From positions 1 to 38,796 of the forward strand of contig NZ_NRTA01000037.1 in assembly GCF_002286735.1 (NCBI RefSeq): a DNA stretch of 38,796 nucleotides. The letters are read 5' to 3'. How positions within the stretch are numbered: the stretch's first letter is position 1; each line of letters begins with the position of its first letter. The notes under the pieces are model-generated. The model was not told the origin of the DNA, did no database searches, and worked only from the letters and a program-made list of their open reading frames with translations. Of this stretch, positions 16,685-25,542 are shown piece after piece. The stretch is from Leptolyngbya sp. BC1307 (GTDB lineage Bacteria; Cyanobacteriota; Cyanobacteriia; Phormidesmidales; Phormidesmidaceae). A program made the translations under genes and the position numbers.

Positions 16685-17974
16685 ATGGTTTCACTCGAAC
16701 AGCTTATCGCTCTTGACCGACAGCATGTCTGGCATCCTTACTCGGCCATGCCTAACCCGCTGCCGGTGTTTCCCGTGCGCTCAGCGAAGGGGGTGCGGAT
16801 TGAGTTGGAGGATGGGCGATCGCTAATTGACGGCATCTCTTCCTGGTGGACCTGCATTCACGGCTACAACCACCCCCGGCTAAACCAGGCAGCGCAACGG
16901 CAGATGAAGAAAATGTCGCACGTGATGTTTGGCGGGCTGACGCATCGGCCAGCAGTGGAACTCGCTCAAAAGCTCATAGAGATTACGCCAGAGCCGCTAC
17001 AGCACGTCTTCTTTTCAGACTCCGGCTCGGTGGCGGTAGAAGTCGCGATGAAAATGGCAGTGCAGTACTGGCACAATCGCGGCAAACCCGACAAAAATCG
17101 CTTTCTCACCATTCGCAGCGGCTACCACGGTGACACCTTCGCCGCCATGTCTGCCTGCGACCCGGTGAATGGCATGCACCATCTGTTTAGCGGCTTACTA
17201 ACCCAGCAGTATTTTGCCGATGCGCCTCAGATACGCTTTGAAGAGGATTGGCAGGAAGCGGATATCAGCAGCTTTGAGACTTTGTTGGAGGAGAAAGGCG
17301 ATCGCATTGCCGCCGCTATCTTCGAGCCGGTTGTGCAAAATGCAGGCGGCGTTCGCTTTTACCACCCTGAGTATGTGCGCCGGGCGAGCGACCTATGCCA
17401 ACAGCACGACGTGTTGCTGATACTCGACGAAATTGCCACCGGTTTTGGCCGCTCGGGTAAGCTGTTCGCCTGCGAATACGCCAATATTTGTCCGGATATT
17501 ATGTGCGTTGGCAAAGCGCTCTCAGGCGGATTTATGTCGCTTGCGGCAACGCTGACGACAACTCATCTGAGCGAAGCTTTTGCAGCTGGTGAAGCCGGTG
17601 TCTTCATGCACGGCCCGACCTTTATGGGCAATCCGCTAGCCTGCGCCGTCGCACTCGAAAATCTGAACTTGTTGGAGAGCTATGATTGGCAGGCTAAGGT
17701 CGCCGAGATTGAATCGCAGCTAAAAAAAGAGTTGGAGCCTTGTCGTTCTCTGGAAGCAGTGAAGGATGTAAGAGTGTTGGGGGCGATCGCTGCCGTAGAA
17801 CTCCATCAACCAGTAGACATGGCCGTCGTACAGCCCCAGTTCGTAGAACAAGGCGTCTGGCTACGCCCCTTCGGCAGACTGCTCTACAGCATGCCGCCCT
17901 ATATCATTCAGCCAGCCGAACTGCGAGCCATTACGTCTGCAATTTACCAGGTGGCGGCAAGCGTTCAGGGTTAG
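16685..17974 (+). CDS. bioA: Adenosylmethionine--8-amino-7-oxononanoate aminotransferase
   Basis: A 429-residue class III PLP aminotransferase that converts KAPA to DAPA in biotin synthesis with S-adenosylmethionine as amino donor. Recognisable parts: WHPYSAM near residues 17-23, GISSWWTCIHGYNHP (active-site WW of BioA), FFSDSGSVAVEVA, SGYHGDT, LILDEIATGFGRSG (PLP-contacting Asp), the Schiff-base Lys in CVGKALSGG and HGPTFMGNPLACA. Full length. It follows mntB by only 12 bp on the same strand and may be transcribed with the manganese permease genes, an arrangement without an obvious metabolic reason. The next gene converges 33 bp downstream. Confidence 0.95.
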   Translation: MVSLEQLIALDRQHVWHPYSAMPNPLPVFPVRSAKGVRIELEDGRSLIDGISSWWTCIHGYNHPRLNQAAQRQMKKMSHVMFGGLTHRPAVELAQKLIEITPEPLQHVFFSDSGSVAVEVAMKMAVQYWHNRGKPDKNRFLTIRSGYHGDTFAAMSACDPVNGMHHLFSGLLTQQYFADAPQIRFEEDWQEADISSFETLLEEKGDRIAAAIFEPVVQNAGGVRFYHPEYVRRASDLCQQHDVLLILDEIATGFGRSGKLFACEYANICPDIMCVGKALSGGFMSLAATLTTTHLSEAFAAGEAGVFMHGPTFMGNPLACAVALENLNLLESYDWQAKVAEIESQLKKELEPCRSLEAVKDVRVLGAIAAVELHQPVDMAVVQPQFVEQGVWLRPFGRLLYSMPPYIIQPAELRAITSAIYQVAASVQG

Positions 17975-18007
17975 CACAGCGCCGAGATGGGCTCTGATAC
18001 TTTTGGA

Positions 18008-19060
18008 TTAGGTTTGGCTGTCAGCGAGGCCAATTTGATAGTTGTCTGCTTTAGCGCCTGCCTTAGCGAATGATGGCAAGTCTAAACGCTCACTCATAGT
18101 CAAGCAGTCAGCTACAGAATATTTGACTATGGTAGAAGGTTGCTCCGCCTGGCAAGAGGGCTTTAAATAGTACGACTGGTGAGGATCTGGCGCTAGCCTG
18201 GCGTAGTAGTGCTTTACCGTATTATCAGCGAATTGAACGGACAGCTCAGCGTAAATCTGGTCACTGTCTGAGGTTGAAGTAAAAGACTGATAGGCAATCG
18301 AATAATCTAGCCAGGCCCAGCCCTCACTGAGCCATAACTGTCGTTCCAATAGTTGAATGGGGGGTGGCAACAGTCCCCAGCCTCGGTAGACTGACCGCAC
18401 CTGATCAACCGAACCACTGCGAGTCACGATGGCCCGTAAGGTTTCGGCGGTGAGGCGACCGTAGTAACGGCCAGTGGGCAGGGCGATCGCCGTCGGTGCA
18501 AACCGGTGCCCTCCAATGTGGCTAGCTTGCCATATCCTCACATTTGAAAGCTGGCTCTCAGTAAACATCCGCCTAGCCGCTGTGAACAGAGGCTTCCCAA
18601 ACCGGGCGCAGCATCTGTCTCGCATTCCATGTGTGCAAACCAAAATATCTTGCATGTCAGCAATTGGGCGGCCCAGATGAGTGCCTTGCCAGTGGCTCTC
18701 CACACAGTTCACTACTTGGTCTAGGCTCTCTAGCTGAAATTCATAGCCACGGTAGCTACTGGCGAATCCGCCGGTCGAGGCGGTAGACGATTCGTAAATT
18801 AATACCGTTGTTTGGGTTGGCGCGATCGCAGCGCCTCGATTAATGCACAAAAACTGAACCGACCGCTCAGCCTTGGCCGCGTGCGCAAAATGCCTCAGCG
18901 CTGGCGGAATCACAGCCGAATCGAAGGCTTTCGCCGCCCAAGGTAGCGGACACTCAATCAGGACATAGGTTTGATAGTGTCCGGCAGTGCCAATGAGATC
19001 TTCGCCCGCCTGTTGAGAAGCAGCGGCACAAAAGAAGGCTGTTTGCGGAGTGGATTTCAT
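18008..19060 (-). CDS. Sucrase/ferredoxin-like family protein
   Basis: A 350-residue soluble protein of the Suc_Fer-like family with a thioredoxin-like ferredoxin fold. Key features are the cluster-binding type segment CTHGMRDRCCARFG at about residue 160-175 and the following conserved VRIWQASHIGGHRFAPTAIALPTGRYYGRL. An N-terminal CAAASQQAGEDLIGTA motif resembles the conserved CSxxS...DPLxGTA start of the family. It may bind a 2Fe-2S cluster; its redox partner and role are not established. It lies 99 bp downstream of the alpha/beta-hydrolase gene on the same strand and may share its transcript. Confidence 0.88.
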   Translation of the reverse strand: MKSTPQTAFFCAAASQQAGEDLIGTAGHYQTYVLIECPLPWAAKAFDSAVIPPALRHFAHAAKAERSVQFLCINRGAAIAPTQTTVLIYESSTASTGGFASSYRGYEFQLESLDQVVNCVESHWQGTHLGRPIADMQDILVCTHGMRDRCCARFGKPLFTAARRMFTESQLSNVRIWQASHIGGHRFAPTAIALPTGRYYGRLTAETLRAIVTRSGSVDQVRSVYRGWGLLPPPIQLLERQLWLSEGWAWLDYSIAYQSFTSTSDSDQIYAELSVQFADNTVKHYYARLAPDPHQSYYLKPSCQAEQPSTIVKYSVADCLTMSERLDLPSFAKAGAKADNYQIGLADSQT

Positions 19061-19159
19061 AGAAGGATGACGAAGAGGGACGTTCTCAGACGTAATACTG
19101 GAGGGCTGCAGTCTTTGGCGGCAGTGCTTTCACTGTATCCTTTTGGCTGTGTCTGTGGA

Positions 19160-19972
19160 CTATAGCTGAGTAGAGACCTGATTGTGTTCGCTGCTGTTCA
19201 GGCGATCGCCGACCAATCTCTGCTGATTTTGGACCGAGACTTGCTGCCAATAGTCAGCGATTCTATTGGCAACGATGGCAGCCTGCTGAAAGTGAAAGAA
19301 ATGATGGCCACCCGGACAATGCCAAAGGCGAAATGATGAATTGCCATCAGAGCACTGTTTTTCTGATGCATCACCTGCGATCCAATCTTTCCACAACGGC
19401 TGCTGTTGGGCACGGGCGATCGCATCCATCTCACCATTGCAGATCAGCAGCGGTACCGCCGTCGCACCGGGCGGAATTTTGGCATGGTCAGCCAGAGAAT
19501 GCAGCGTCAGGTTGCTATCGAGATCTTGGGCCAGCAGGTGAGTACAGGCTCTGGTAAACCTGGCAGACTGCTCGCCAAACAATAGCCGGGTCATGTGAGC
19601 CAACACCATCTCGCGGCTACAGGGCAAAAGCTGCCTGAGCGCATAATAGTGAGACTGCCAGTTGACCGCTGGGAGGGCAGCGACTGAAAGCAGCGTGAGA
19701 GAAGCCACCTGCTGCGGATAGCGGCGGGCATACAGCAGCGCCACCATACCGCTCACCCCGTGACCCAGCAGATGCGTTTTATAGGGGCGATCTTTTAAAT
19801 AGTCGTGTAGGGAGGCGACGGCGATGTCGATGCAGCAGGGCTCGTCTGCCGTTTGGCTATATTCCCAAAGCTGAACGGATGTCACTTGGGCCAGCTGAGA
19901 TAGCAGGCGCTGGTCGAAGCATTTGAGATGGGGGCTAACTGATAGCCACAGCACATTGGGCGAATGGGTCAT
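19160..19972 (-). CDS. Alpha/beta-hydrolase-fold protein with altered nucleophile elbow
   Basis: A 270-residue alpha/beta-hydrolase-fold protein. The expected elbow LxGHSxGG reads LLGHGVSG at about residues 68-75, so the position of the catalytic Ser is Gly72, with a Ser two residues later. The acid (CNGEMDAIA) and His (PGGHHFFHF) positions are kept. Fold and length match lipase/esterase-like family members. Either it is a non-hydrolytic member or it uses a shifted nucleophile. ATG 19972 is the start. It probably forms a unit with the downstream sucrase/ferredoxin-like gene. Substrate unknown. Confidence 0.8.
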   Translation of the reverse strand: MTHSPNVLWLSVSPHLKCFDQRLLSQLAQVTSVQLWEYSQTADEPCCIDIAVASLHDYLKDRPYKTHLLGHGVSGMVALLYARRYPQQVASLTLLSVAALPAVNWQSHYYALRQLLPCSREMVLAHMTRLLFGEQSARFTRACTHLLAQDLDSNLTLHSLADHAKIPPGATAVPLLICNGEMDAIARAQQQPLWKDWIAGDASEKQCSDGNSSFRLWHCPGGHHFFHFQQAAIVANRIADYWQQVSVQNQQRLVGDRLNSSEHNQVSTQL

Positions 19973-20330
19973 AGGATGAGCCTGTAGAATCTAAGTTATT
20001 GAATATCACTCTCAACAAATGATGACAGTGAGTATACCCCAAATTTTAGCTAATGGGAAGTATTTTCAATAACAGGCTAAGAGGCGATCGCCCCTGCAAA
20101 TCAGATGTCTAACTCTGTTCGGACTGTGAGGCTTACGCAGCTTTTTCCTTAAGGCTAGTCGTCCGATCCCCCACTCTATGAGGCCGAGAGCAAAATCGCT
20201 CTCCGAGATCTCCCTTTTAAGAATAGGTTTCGATAGCTGGCAATCAGTAGGGTGCTGTAGCGAAAGTAACTTGCTCCAATGACGAGCAGGTATGCCTCTA
20301 CCGCTGGATTTTAGCTGGGACTAAATGGGC
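19973..20330. other. Intergenic region with inverted repeats
   Basis: 358 bp without a credible gene. It holds a 9-bp inverted repeat GTTATTGAA/TTCAATAAC (19995-20003 and 20065-20073), a HIP1 octamer near 20083 and a perfect 6-bp hairpin GAGAGC-AAAATC-GCTCTC at 20186-20203. The hairpin is followed 11 bases later by TTTT, weak for a terminator. The upstream half should carry the promoter of the hydrolase gene; the downstream half is the 3' region of the Fur-family gene. Confidence 0.5.
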
Positions 20331-20786
20331 CTAAATCGGTAAGATGGAGCGCTGACAGGCCGGGCAGACGGCGTGGATAGAGAGCTGACAGTCTAGTAAT
20401 TGGTAGCCAGACTTCTCTGCCGTTTTCGCGCCGACTTTTAAGACAGAGTCGTTTTTGAACTCTATAGTTTTGCTACAGCGGACGCAAATCAAATGGTGGT
20501 GATGATGAGGCGAGGGCTGGTTGATCTCATATTGCTTTTGATCTTCGACTAGCTCTAGTTCGCGTAAAATGCCCATGCGAGACATGAGCTTAAGATTGCG
20601 ATAGATAGTAGAAAGGCCAATCGGTTCGCCTTCTTCTTTTAGCAGCTCGCAGAGGTCTTCTGCACTCAGATGGGTGCCCTCTGGCAAGTTCTGAAAGGTT
20701 TTTAAGATGGTTTCTCGCTGAGGAGTCATGCGCCAACCGCGCTCGTGCAGCTCCGCTTTTAAAGCAGCTGGTGTGTAGGCAACCAT
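20331..20786 (-). CDS. Fur-family metal-responsive repressor (Fur/PerR-like)
   Basis: A 151-residue Fur-family regulator. The winged helix covers about residues 1-85 (LHERGWRMTPQRETIL and LSTIYRNLKLMSRMGIL). The dimerisation and metal domain has the His cluster SPHHHHHLICVRC and two CxxC pairs (CVRC and CPAC) that should bind a structural Zn. It senses Fe2+ or peroxide depending on subtype; the sequence is closest in style to cyanobacterial FurA, and Zur is less likely. ATG 20786, with GAGGAAAG a few bases upstream, is preferred to a start at 20807. It is divergent from the iron permease gene futB, which supports iron control, and a Fur-box-like sequence lies about 40 bp upstream. Confidence 0.92.
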   Translation of the reverse strand: MVAYTPAALKAELHERGWRMTPQRETILKTFQNLPEGTHLSAEDLCELLKEEGEPIGLSTIYRNLKLMSRMGILRELELVEDQKQYEINQPSPHHHHHLICVRCSKTIEFKNDSVLKVGAKTAEKSGYQLLDCQLSIHAVCPACQRSILPI

Positions 20787-20822
20787 GAACTTTCCTCTGC
20801 TTTGCAATCAATAAGATTCAAC

Positions 20823-20843
20823 TAATGAGAATGATAGCGAATC
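20823..20843. promoter_or_regulatory. Candidate Fur box between the Fur-family gene and futB
   Basis: TAATGAGAATGATAGCGAAT resembles the E. coli hexamer array GATAAT-GATAAT-CATTATC in its left part (TGAGAATGAT), but the right half is weak. It lies 37 bp before the regulator's start codon, a good place for autoregulation, and about 265 bp from futB. Binding is inferred from similarity and position only. Confidence 0.4.
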
Positions 20844-21106
20844 GGCAGGCTATTTGCAACAGGTGCTGCTTATTGAGAAATATATCTAAGAAGTGTCTAT
20901 CTGTCAGTGCGCCGTTGATGCCTGTAAGGACTGATGTGATTGGGGCGTTGAGAGATCGCGCCGATCACATACAAATTTTTACTCAGAGGGTTACCGCTAT
21001 AGGTTAGTTAGCGCTTAGTCTCAGCGGTTGCTTATGCAGGTGTCATAGACTGGTTAACAGCGGGCTGTATCCTCATCTTAGTAATTCTTTCTTCTCGCTA
21101 AAAAAT

Positions 21107-22825
21107 ATGTCCCTACGTCCCTCTGTATCTACCCATGATGTCAAGTCTTCTGAGCTGGGGTTGAGGTCTCAGCTAGTGGCGCGGCTGACAAAGCGGCCCA
21201 ATGGGTGGGCGATCGCCACATGGATCATTGCAGCGCTGGTCTTTTTGCCGGTGCTAGTCGTGGCGGGCAGCGTTTTTGCAGATGTGGGCGAGGTTTGGGC
21301 TCATCTGGCAGAGACGGTGCTGATGACTTACATCTCTAATTCGCTGATTTTGATGGCGGGGGTTGCCATCGGCGTGCTGGTGATTGGCGTGGGAACGGCC
21401 TGGCTGGTGACGATGTGTCAGTTTATAGGTGCGCGTATTTTTGAGTGGGCGCTGCTGCTGCCATTGGCCGCACCTGCCTACTTGCTGGCCTACACCTATA
21501 CCAACTGGCTGGAGTACTTCGGGCCGGTACAAACTGGGCTGCGCACTTTGTTTGGCTGGGAGAGTGCAACCGACTACTGGTTTCCGAATGTTCGCTCTAT
21601 TTGGGGCGCGATCGCCCTCTTTACCCTCACGCTTTACCCCTATGTATACATGCTGGCCCGGGTCGCTTTTTTAGAACAGTCCGTCTGTACGCTAGAAGTG
21701 AGCCGTTCTCTGGGCTGTGGTCCCTGGCGCAGCTTTATCAAAGTGGCAGTGCCCCTAGCCCGGCCCGCCATTATCGCAGGGCTGTCTCTGGCGCTGATGG
21801 AAACGCTCAATGACTTTGGTACGGTGCAGTATTTCAGCGTAGCGACTTTTACAACGGGCATCTACCGCACCTGGTTTGGCATGGGAGAGCGGGTCGCTGC
21901 CGCGCAGCTATCGGCCATGCTGATGCTGTTTATTTTGGCGCTGATTTTGCTAGAGCGCTGGTCACGGCAGCAGGCCCAATACTACCAGGCCAATAACAGC
22001 CTGCAGGCACCCACTGCTTACCCACTGGGCAGGTGGCGCGGTGGTTTGGCAGCGCTGGCCTGTTTGCTGCCAATTAGCCTGGGGCTACTGGTGCCGGGCG
22101 GGCTGCTGGTGCTGATGGTCAAAGACAACTGGGCCGACGTGCTCGGCAATCGGTTTACAGAATTGGTGACGAATAGTCTGACGCTGGCGGGACTGACGGC
22201 GGCGATCGCCCTGCTCCTATCTTTAGTACTGGCCTACGGACAGCGACTGGATGGCAGTCGTCCGATTCGCTTCGGTGTGAGGCTGTCCGCTATGGGCTAT
22301 GGCATTCCGGGCGCGGTGATTGCCGTTGGCATTTTGATTCCGGTAGCGCGGCTGGATAATGCGATCGCTGCCTGGTCAGCAGCGACTTTTGGCATTTCGC
22401 CGGGGCTGCTGCTGAGCGGCACGATCACCGCCCTAGTTTTTGCCTACCTGGTCAGATTTTTAGCAGTCTCTCTCGGCTCAGTCGAATCAGGTCTGGCCAA
22501 AATTCGCCCCAATTTAGACGACGCGGCCCGCAGCCTGGGCTATTCGCCCAGTAAAACGCTTGCCAAAATTCACGCCCCGCTGATGACTAGCAGTCTACTG
22601 ACGGCAGTCATGCTGGTGTTTGTCGATGTGATGAAAGAGCTGCCTGCTACGCTAGTCATGCGGCCTTTTAACTTTGATACGTTAGCGGTGCGGGTCTATC
22701 AATATGCTTCGGACGAGCGGCTGGTAGAGGCGGCGGCTCCGGCGCTGACTATTTTGCTGGTGGGGCTGCTGCCGGTAGTGGCGCTGAGCTGGCAAATTAC
22801 TCGCGCTCGTCAAATCAGGCAGTAG
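21107..22825 (+). CDS. futB: Ferric iron ABC transporter permease
   Basis: A 572-residue double-length permease of the FutB/SfuB/FbpB family, which moves Fe3+ across the plasma membrane with a FutA-type binding protein and FutC ATPase (not in this window). About twelve hydrophobic helices form two BPD_transp_1 halves. Each half has the EAA-type coupling loop: EVSRSLGCGPWRSFIKVAVPLARP (about 195-218) and DAARSLGYSPSKTLAKIHAPLM (about 473-494). Length is near that of Synechocystis FutB. It is divergent from the Fur-family gene, fitting iron control. hpt follows after 53 bp on the same strand. Confidence 0.92.
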   Translation: MSLRPSVSTHDVKSSELGLRSQLVARLTKRPNGWAIATWIIAALVFLPVLVVAGSVFADVGEVWAHLAETVLMTYISNSLILMAGVAIGVLVIGVGTAWLVTMCQFIGARIFEWALLLPLAAPAYLLAYTYTNWLEYFGPVQTGLRTLFGWESATDYWFPNVRSIWGAIALFTLTLYPYVYMLARVAFLEQSVCTLEVSRSLGCGPWRSFIKVAVPLARPAIIAGLSLALMETLNDFGTVQYFSVATFTTGIYRTWFGMGERVAAAQLSAMLMLFILALILLERWSRQQAQYYQANNSLQAPTAYPLGRWRGGLAALACLLPISLGLLVPGGLLVLMVKDNWADVLGNRFTELVTNSLTLAGLTAAIALLLSLVLAYGQRLDGSRPIRFGVRLSAMGYGIPGAVIAVGILIPVARLDNAIAAWSAATFGISPGLLLSGTITALVFAYLVRFLAVSLGSVESGLAKIRPNLDDAARSLGYSPSKTLAKIHAPLMTSSLLTAVMLVFVDVMKELPATLVMRPFNFDTLAVRVYQYASDERLVEAAAPALTILLVGLLPVVALSWQITRARQIRQ

Positions 22826-22878
22826 TAAGCCAGCGGCTAGTGAGACAACAGATTCGGATTCGGTGTACATTTTAGGGC

Positions 22879-23877
22879 ATGACTAAACCTTCTATGTCTG
22901 CGCAGCCCCCTGCGCTTCGGGACCCGCTCTATCCGCTCAAAAATCCGCTGGCGTGGCTGCGGGCATTTTGGAAATTCTCTAGGCCCCATACCGTGATTGG
23001 CACTAGCTTGAGCGTGCTGGCACTGCTGGCGATCGCTCTAGCTGCCGATCCCCTGTCAATTAGCCAGGGCGACGTTATTGGCTCTTGGCTGCTCGCCTGG
23101 ATCGCTTGTCTGTGCGGCAATGTCTATATCGTCGGCCTTAACCAGGTAGAAGACATTGCCATTGATCGAATTAATAAGCCAGATTTGCCAATTGCCTCGG
23201 GCGAATTTACTAAAGGGCATGCTCAGCGACTGGTCTGGCTGATGGGCGGGCTAGCGATCGCCCTTGCCCTCATCTCTCAAAATATCTACCTCATGCTGAC
23301 TGTCGGTCTGAGCTTAGTGATTGGCACGGCCTATTCGCTGCCGCCCGTCAGGCTAAAGCGCCATCCCTTTTGGGCATCGGTGTGCATTTTGGTAGTGCGC
23401 GGTGCGATTGTGAATTTGGGGCTGTATCTATACTTTGCGACCCAGCTTGGGCTCAGGGCGGCTGTCCCTGCTCGGGTATGGGCGCTGACACTGTTTGTGC
23501 TGGTGTTTAGCTTTGCGATCGCTATTTTTAAAGACATTCCAGATTTAGAGGGCGATCGCCAGTTCAATATCTCCACTTATACGCTGAGGCTGGGCCGAAA
23601 AAAGGTGTTCAGCCTGGCCCGCTGGGTACTCACCGCCTGCTACGGCGGACTGATTATTGCTGCTCCTTTTCTGCCGGGCGTTCAGGCACCCTTCTTGATG
23701 GTGGCGCAGGGCATCGGCATTTTCTCTTTTTGGTGGCTGAGTCGCCGGGTGGATCTCGATCCCTCCCCCACCAAAAAGAACATCTCCTATCCAGATTTTT
23801 ACCAGTTCATCTGGAAGCTGTTTTTCGTAGAATACCTGATCTTTCCGCTGGCCTGCTGGTTAGCCATCAGCCCGTGA
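22879..23877 (+). CDS. hpt: Homogentisate phytyltransferase
   Basis: A 332-residue UbiA-family membrane prenyltransferase that attaches phytyl diphosphate to homogentisate, the committed step of tocopherol (vitamin E) synthesis. The first Asp-rich motif is NQVEDIAIDRINKPDLPIASG (about residues 88-108) and the second is KDIPDLEGDRQFNI (about 216-229). The N-terminal WLRAFWKFSRPHTVIGTSLSV is diagnostic for the cyanobacterial/plant VTE2 group. About eight to nine membrane helices. It sits 53 bp after futB and 30 bp before the antiporter gene on the same strand, so the three may form one transcript, although they share no pathway. Confidence 0.95.
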   Translation: MTKPSMSAQPPALRDPLYPLKNPLAWLRAFWKFSRPHTVIGTSLSVLALLAIALAADPLSISQGDVIGSWLLAWIACLCGNVYIVGLNQVEDIAIDRINKPDLPIASGEFTKGHAQRLVWLMGGLAIALALISQNIYLMLTVGLSLVIGTAYSLPPVRLKRHPFWASVCILVVRGAIVNLGLYLYFATQLGLRAAVPARVWALTLFVLVFSFAIAIFKDIPDLEGDRQFNISTYTLRLGRKKVFSLARWVLTACYGGLIIAAPFLPGVQAPFLMVAQGIGIFSFWWLSRRVDLDPSPTKKNISYPDFYQFIWKLFFVEYLIFPLACWLAISP

Positions 23878-23907
23878 CAGCCTGAAAATTTCGCTGAGCA
23901 GGGCGCG

Positions 23908-25530
23908 ATGCTAGAAAGTATTATCTGGATTTTACTGGGAGGATTTTTTGCCGGACAGCTCGCCCGGCGGCTGAGAGCGCCAGCCCTGGTGGGGATGGTG
24001 CTGGTCGGTATTTTACTCGGCCCACAAGTCGGCAATGTCATCAGCCCGGAGGTCTTGGGGGCGGCAGATGCGCTGCGCACCATTGCCGTCATGGTGATTT
24101 TGATGAAGGCGGGGCTAGGGCTAGATCGTGAGAAGCTAGCCCAACAGGGCACGGTGGCGCTGCGGTTGGGATTTTTACCGGCGGCTTTTGAGGCGATCGC
24201 CATTGCCATTGCCGCTGTCTGGCTCTTGCAGTTCGACTTTTTGACGGGCCTGCTGCTGGGCTGCATTATTGGCGCAGAATCTCCGGCTGTCATCGTGCCC
24301 GGTATGCTGCGGCTGAAGAGCTTAGGCTGGGGCGTCAAAAAAGGTATCTCCGACGCCATCTTAACCGGCAGCGCGCTCTCAGATGTATTGCTCCTGCTAG
24401 TGTTTAGCCTGCTGCTATCGTTTCTTTCTCAGGGTGCGGCAGCCGGTCTGAGCCTGCCGGCTGGCCTGACGCTGAGCCCGTTACAGCTGCTGCCATTTCA
24501 GGTAGTGCTTCAGATTACCTTAGGGGTGATGCTGGGTTGGCTGACTGCCCGGCTGCTAGTAGCGCTCTTAGTTAAGCAAAACTGGACGCAAAATGTGGTT
24601 CAAGACGCCCTGGTAGCCGCCGGGCTAGCGCTCCTGCTGGTGGTGCTGGCTGCGAATGTACCCGTCTTTTCAGGCTACCTGGCGGTGATGGCGACCGGGT
24701 TTTTCTTAATTGAGCAAGATGCCCCGCTGGCCAGACGGCTGAGAGGCGGGTTTAACACCCTGTGGATTGTCGCTGAGATTATTTTGTTTGTGCTGCTAGG
24801 GGCTAGCATTCAGTTGCAGGTGTTGGAAAGCACTTTGCTGGTAGGGCTGGTGATGCTGGCCATCGGTACGCTGGTGGGGCGATCGCTCGGCTGGTATCTC
24901 TCAACTCTGGGCAGCAATTGGACGTGGAAAGAGCGACTGTTTTTACTGCCGGGCAACTCTGCCAAGGCGACAGTACAGGCGGCGATTGGGGCAGTCCCAT
25001 TAGCGCAGGGTATCGACGGTGGCGAAACTATTTTAGCGATTTCGGCCCTGTCTATTTTAGTCACCGCACCGCTCGGTGCTTGGGCGATTCCTACCTTTGC
25101 ACCGAGACTATTGCAGCGCGGTGACGTTGACCCGACTAAAGTAGCGATCGCTCGCCAGATCACGCTATTAGCTGCTGTAGATACCTCTGCGCTATCAGCT
25201 CAGGTTTTAACGAAGGCTGCAGACTTAGCTCGCCGTAGTGATGGCGAAGTAGTTGTCGTCTATGTTGCTCAAGGAGACTCCTCGGAAGCAATAGAACAGC
25301 TGCGCAGCCAGGCAAGCCAGCTATTGGCTGATATTCGCTATCGATTTGTCATCACAGACGGGCCAGTACCTGAAGAGATTATCCGCAGCGCTCAAGCCGT
25401 CGGTGCTGCTGAGATTGTAATCGGCAGGCGCGGGCATCGTCTCCTGCGTGAAAGGCTAGTTGGATCAGTTTCGCAAGCTGTACTAGAAACCAGCCCGTTG
25501 CCTGTTGTTGTTGTTGACCTTGCCGCATGA
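23908..25530 (+). CDS. Cation:proton antiporter fused to a universal stress protein domain
   Basis: A 540-residue fusion. Residues about 1-390 form a CPA-type Na+(K+)/H+ exchanger with about 12-13 helices. Typical signals are RLRAPALVGMVLVGILLGP at 20-38 and GCIIGAESPAVIVPGML near 120, in place of the more usual Asp-Pro. From about residue 410 a cytoplasmic UspA-like domain follows, with an ATP-binding-type end GRRGHRLLRERLVGSVSQAVLETSPLPVVVV that matches the Usp G-x2-G-x9-G(S/T) pattern. The Usp domain probably senses nucleotides or stress and controls transport, which is inferred. It ends 12 bp before the convergent P450 pseudogene. Confidence 0.9.
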   Translation: MLESIIWILLGGFFAGQLARRLRAPALVGMVLVGILLGPQVGNVISPEVLGAADALRTIAVMVILMKAGLGLDREKLAQQGTVALRLGFLPAAFEAIAIAIAAVWLLQFDFLTGLLLGCIIGAESPAVIVPGMLRLKSLGWGVKKGISDAILTGSALSDVLLLLVFSLLLSFLSQGAAAGLSLPAGLTLSPLQLLPFQVVLQITLGVMLGWLTARLLVALLVKQNWTQNVVQDALVAAGLALLLVVLAANVPVFSGYLAVMATGFFLIEQDAPLARRLRGGFNTLWIVAEIILFVLLGASIQLQVLESTLLVGLVMLAIGTLVGRSLGWYLSTLGSNWTWKERLFLLPGNSAKATVQAAIGAVPLAQGIDGGETILAISALSILVTAPLGAWAIPTFAPRLLQRGDVDPTKVAIARQITLLAAVDTSALSAQVLTKAADLARRSDGEVVVVYVAQGDSSEAIEQLRSQASQLLADIRYRFVITDGPVPEEIIRSAQAVGAAEIVIGRRGHRLLRERLVGSVSQAVLETSPLPVVVVDLAA

Positions 25531-25542
25531 CTACTGACAAAA

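Noticed and set aside
20186-20203. GAGAGC hairpin as terminator of the Fur-family gene
   Set aside because: For the minus strand there is no T-run after it, and on the plus strand TTTT comes 11 bases later; evidence too weak.
23799-24359. 186-residue minus-strand frame over hpt and the antiporter
   Set aside because: Ser/Pro/Lys-rich composition typical of an antisense frame; both plus-strand genes are well conserved.
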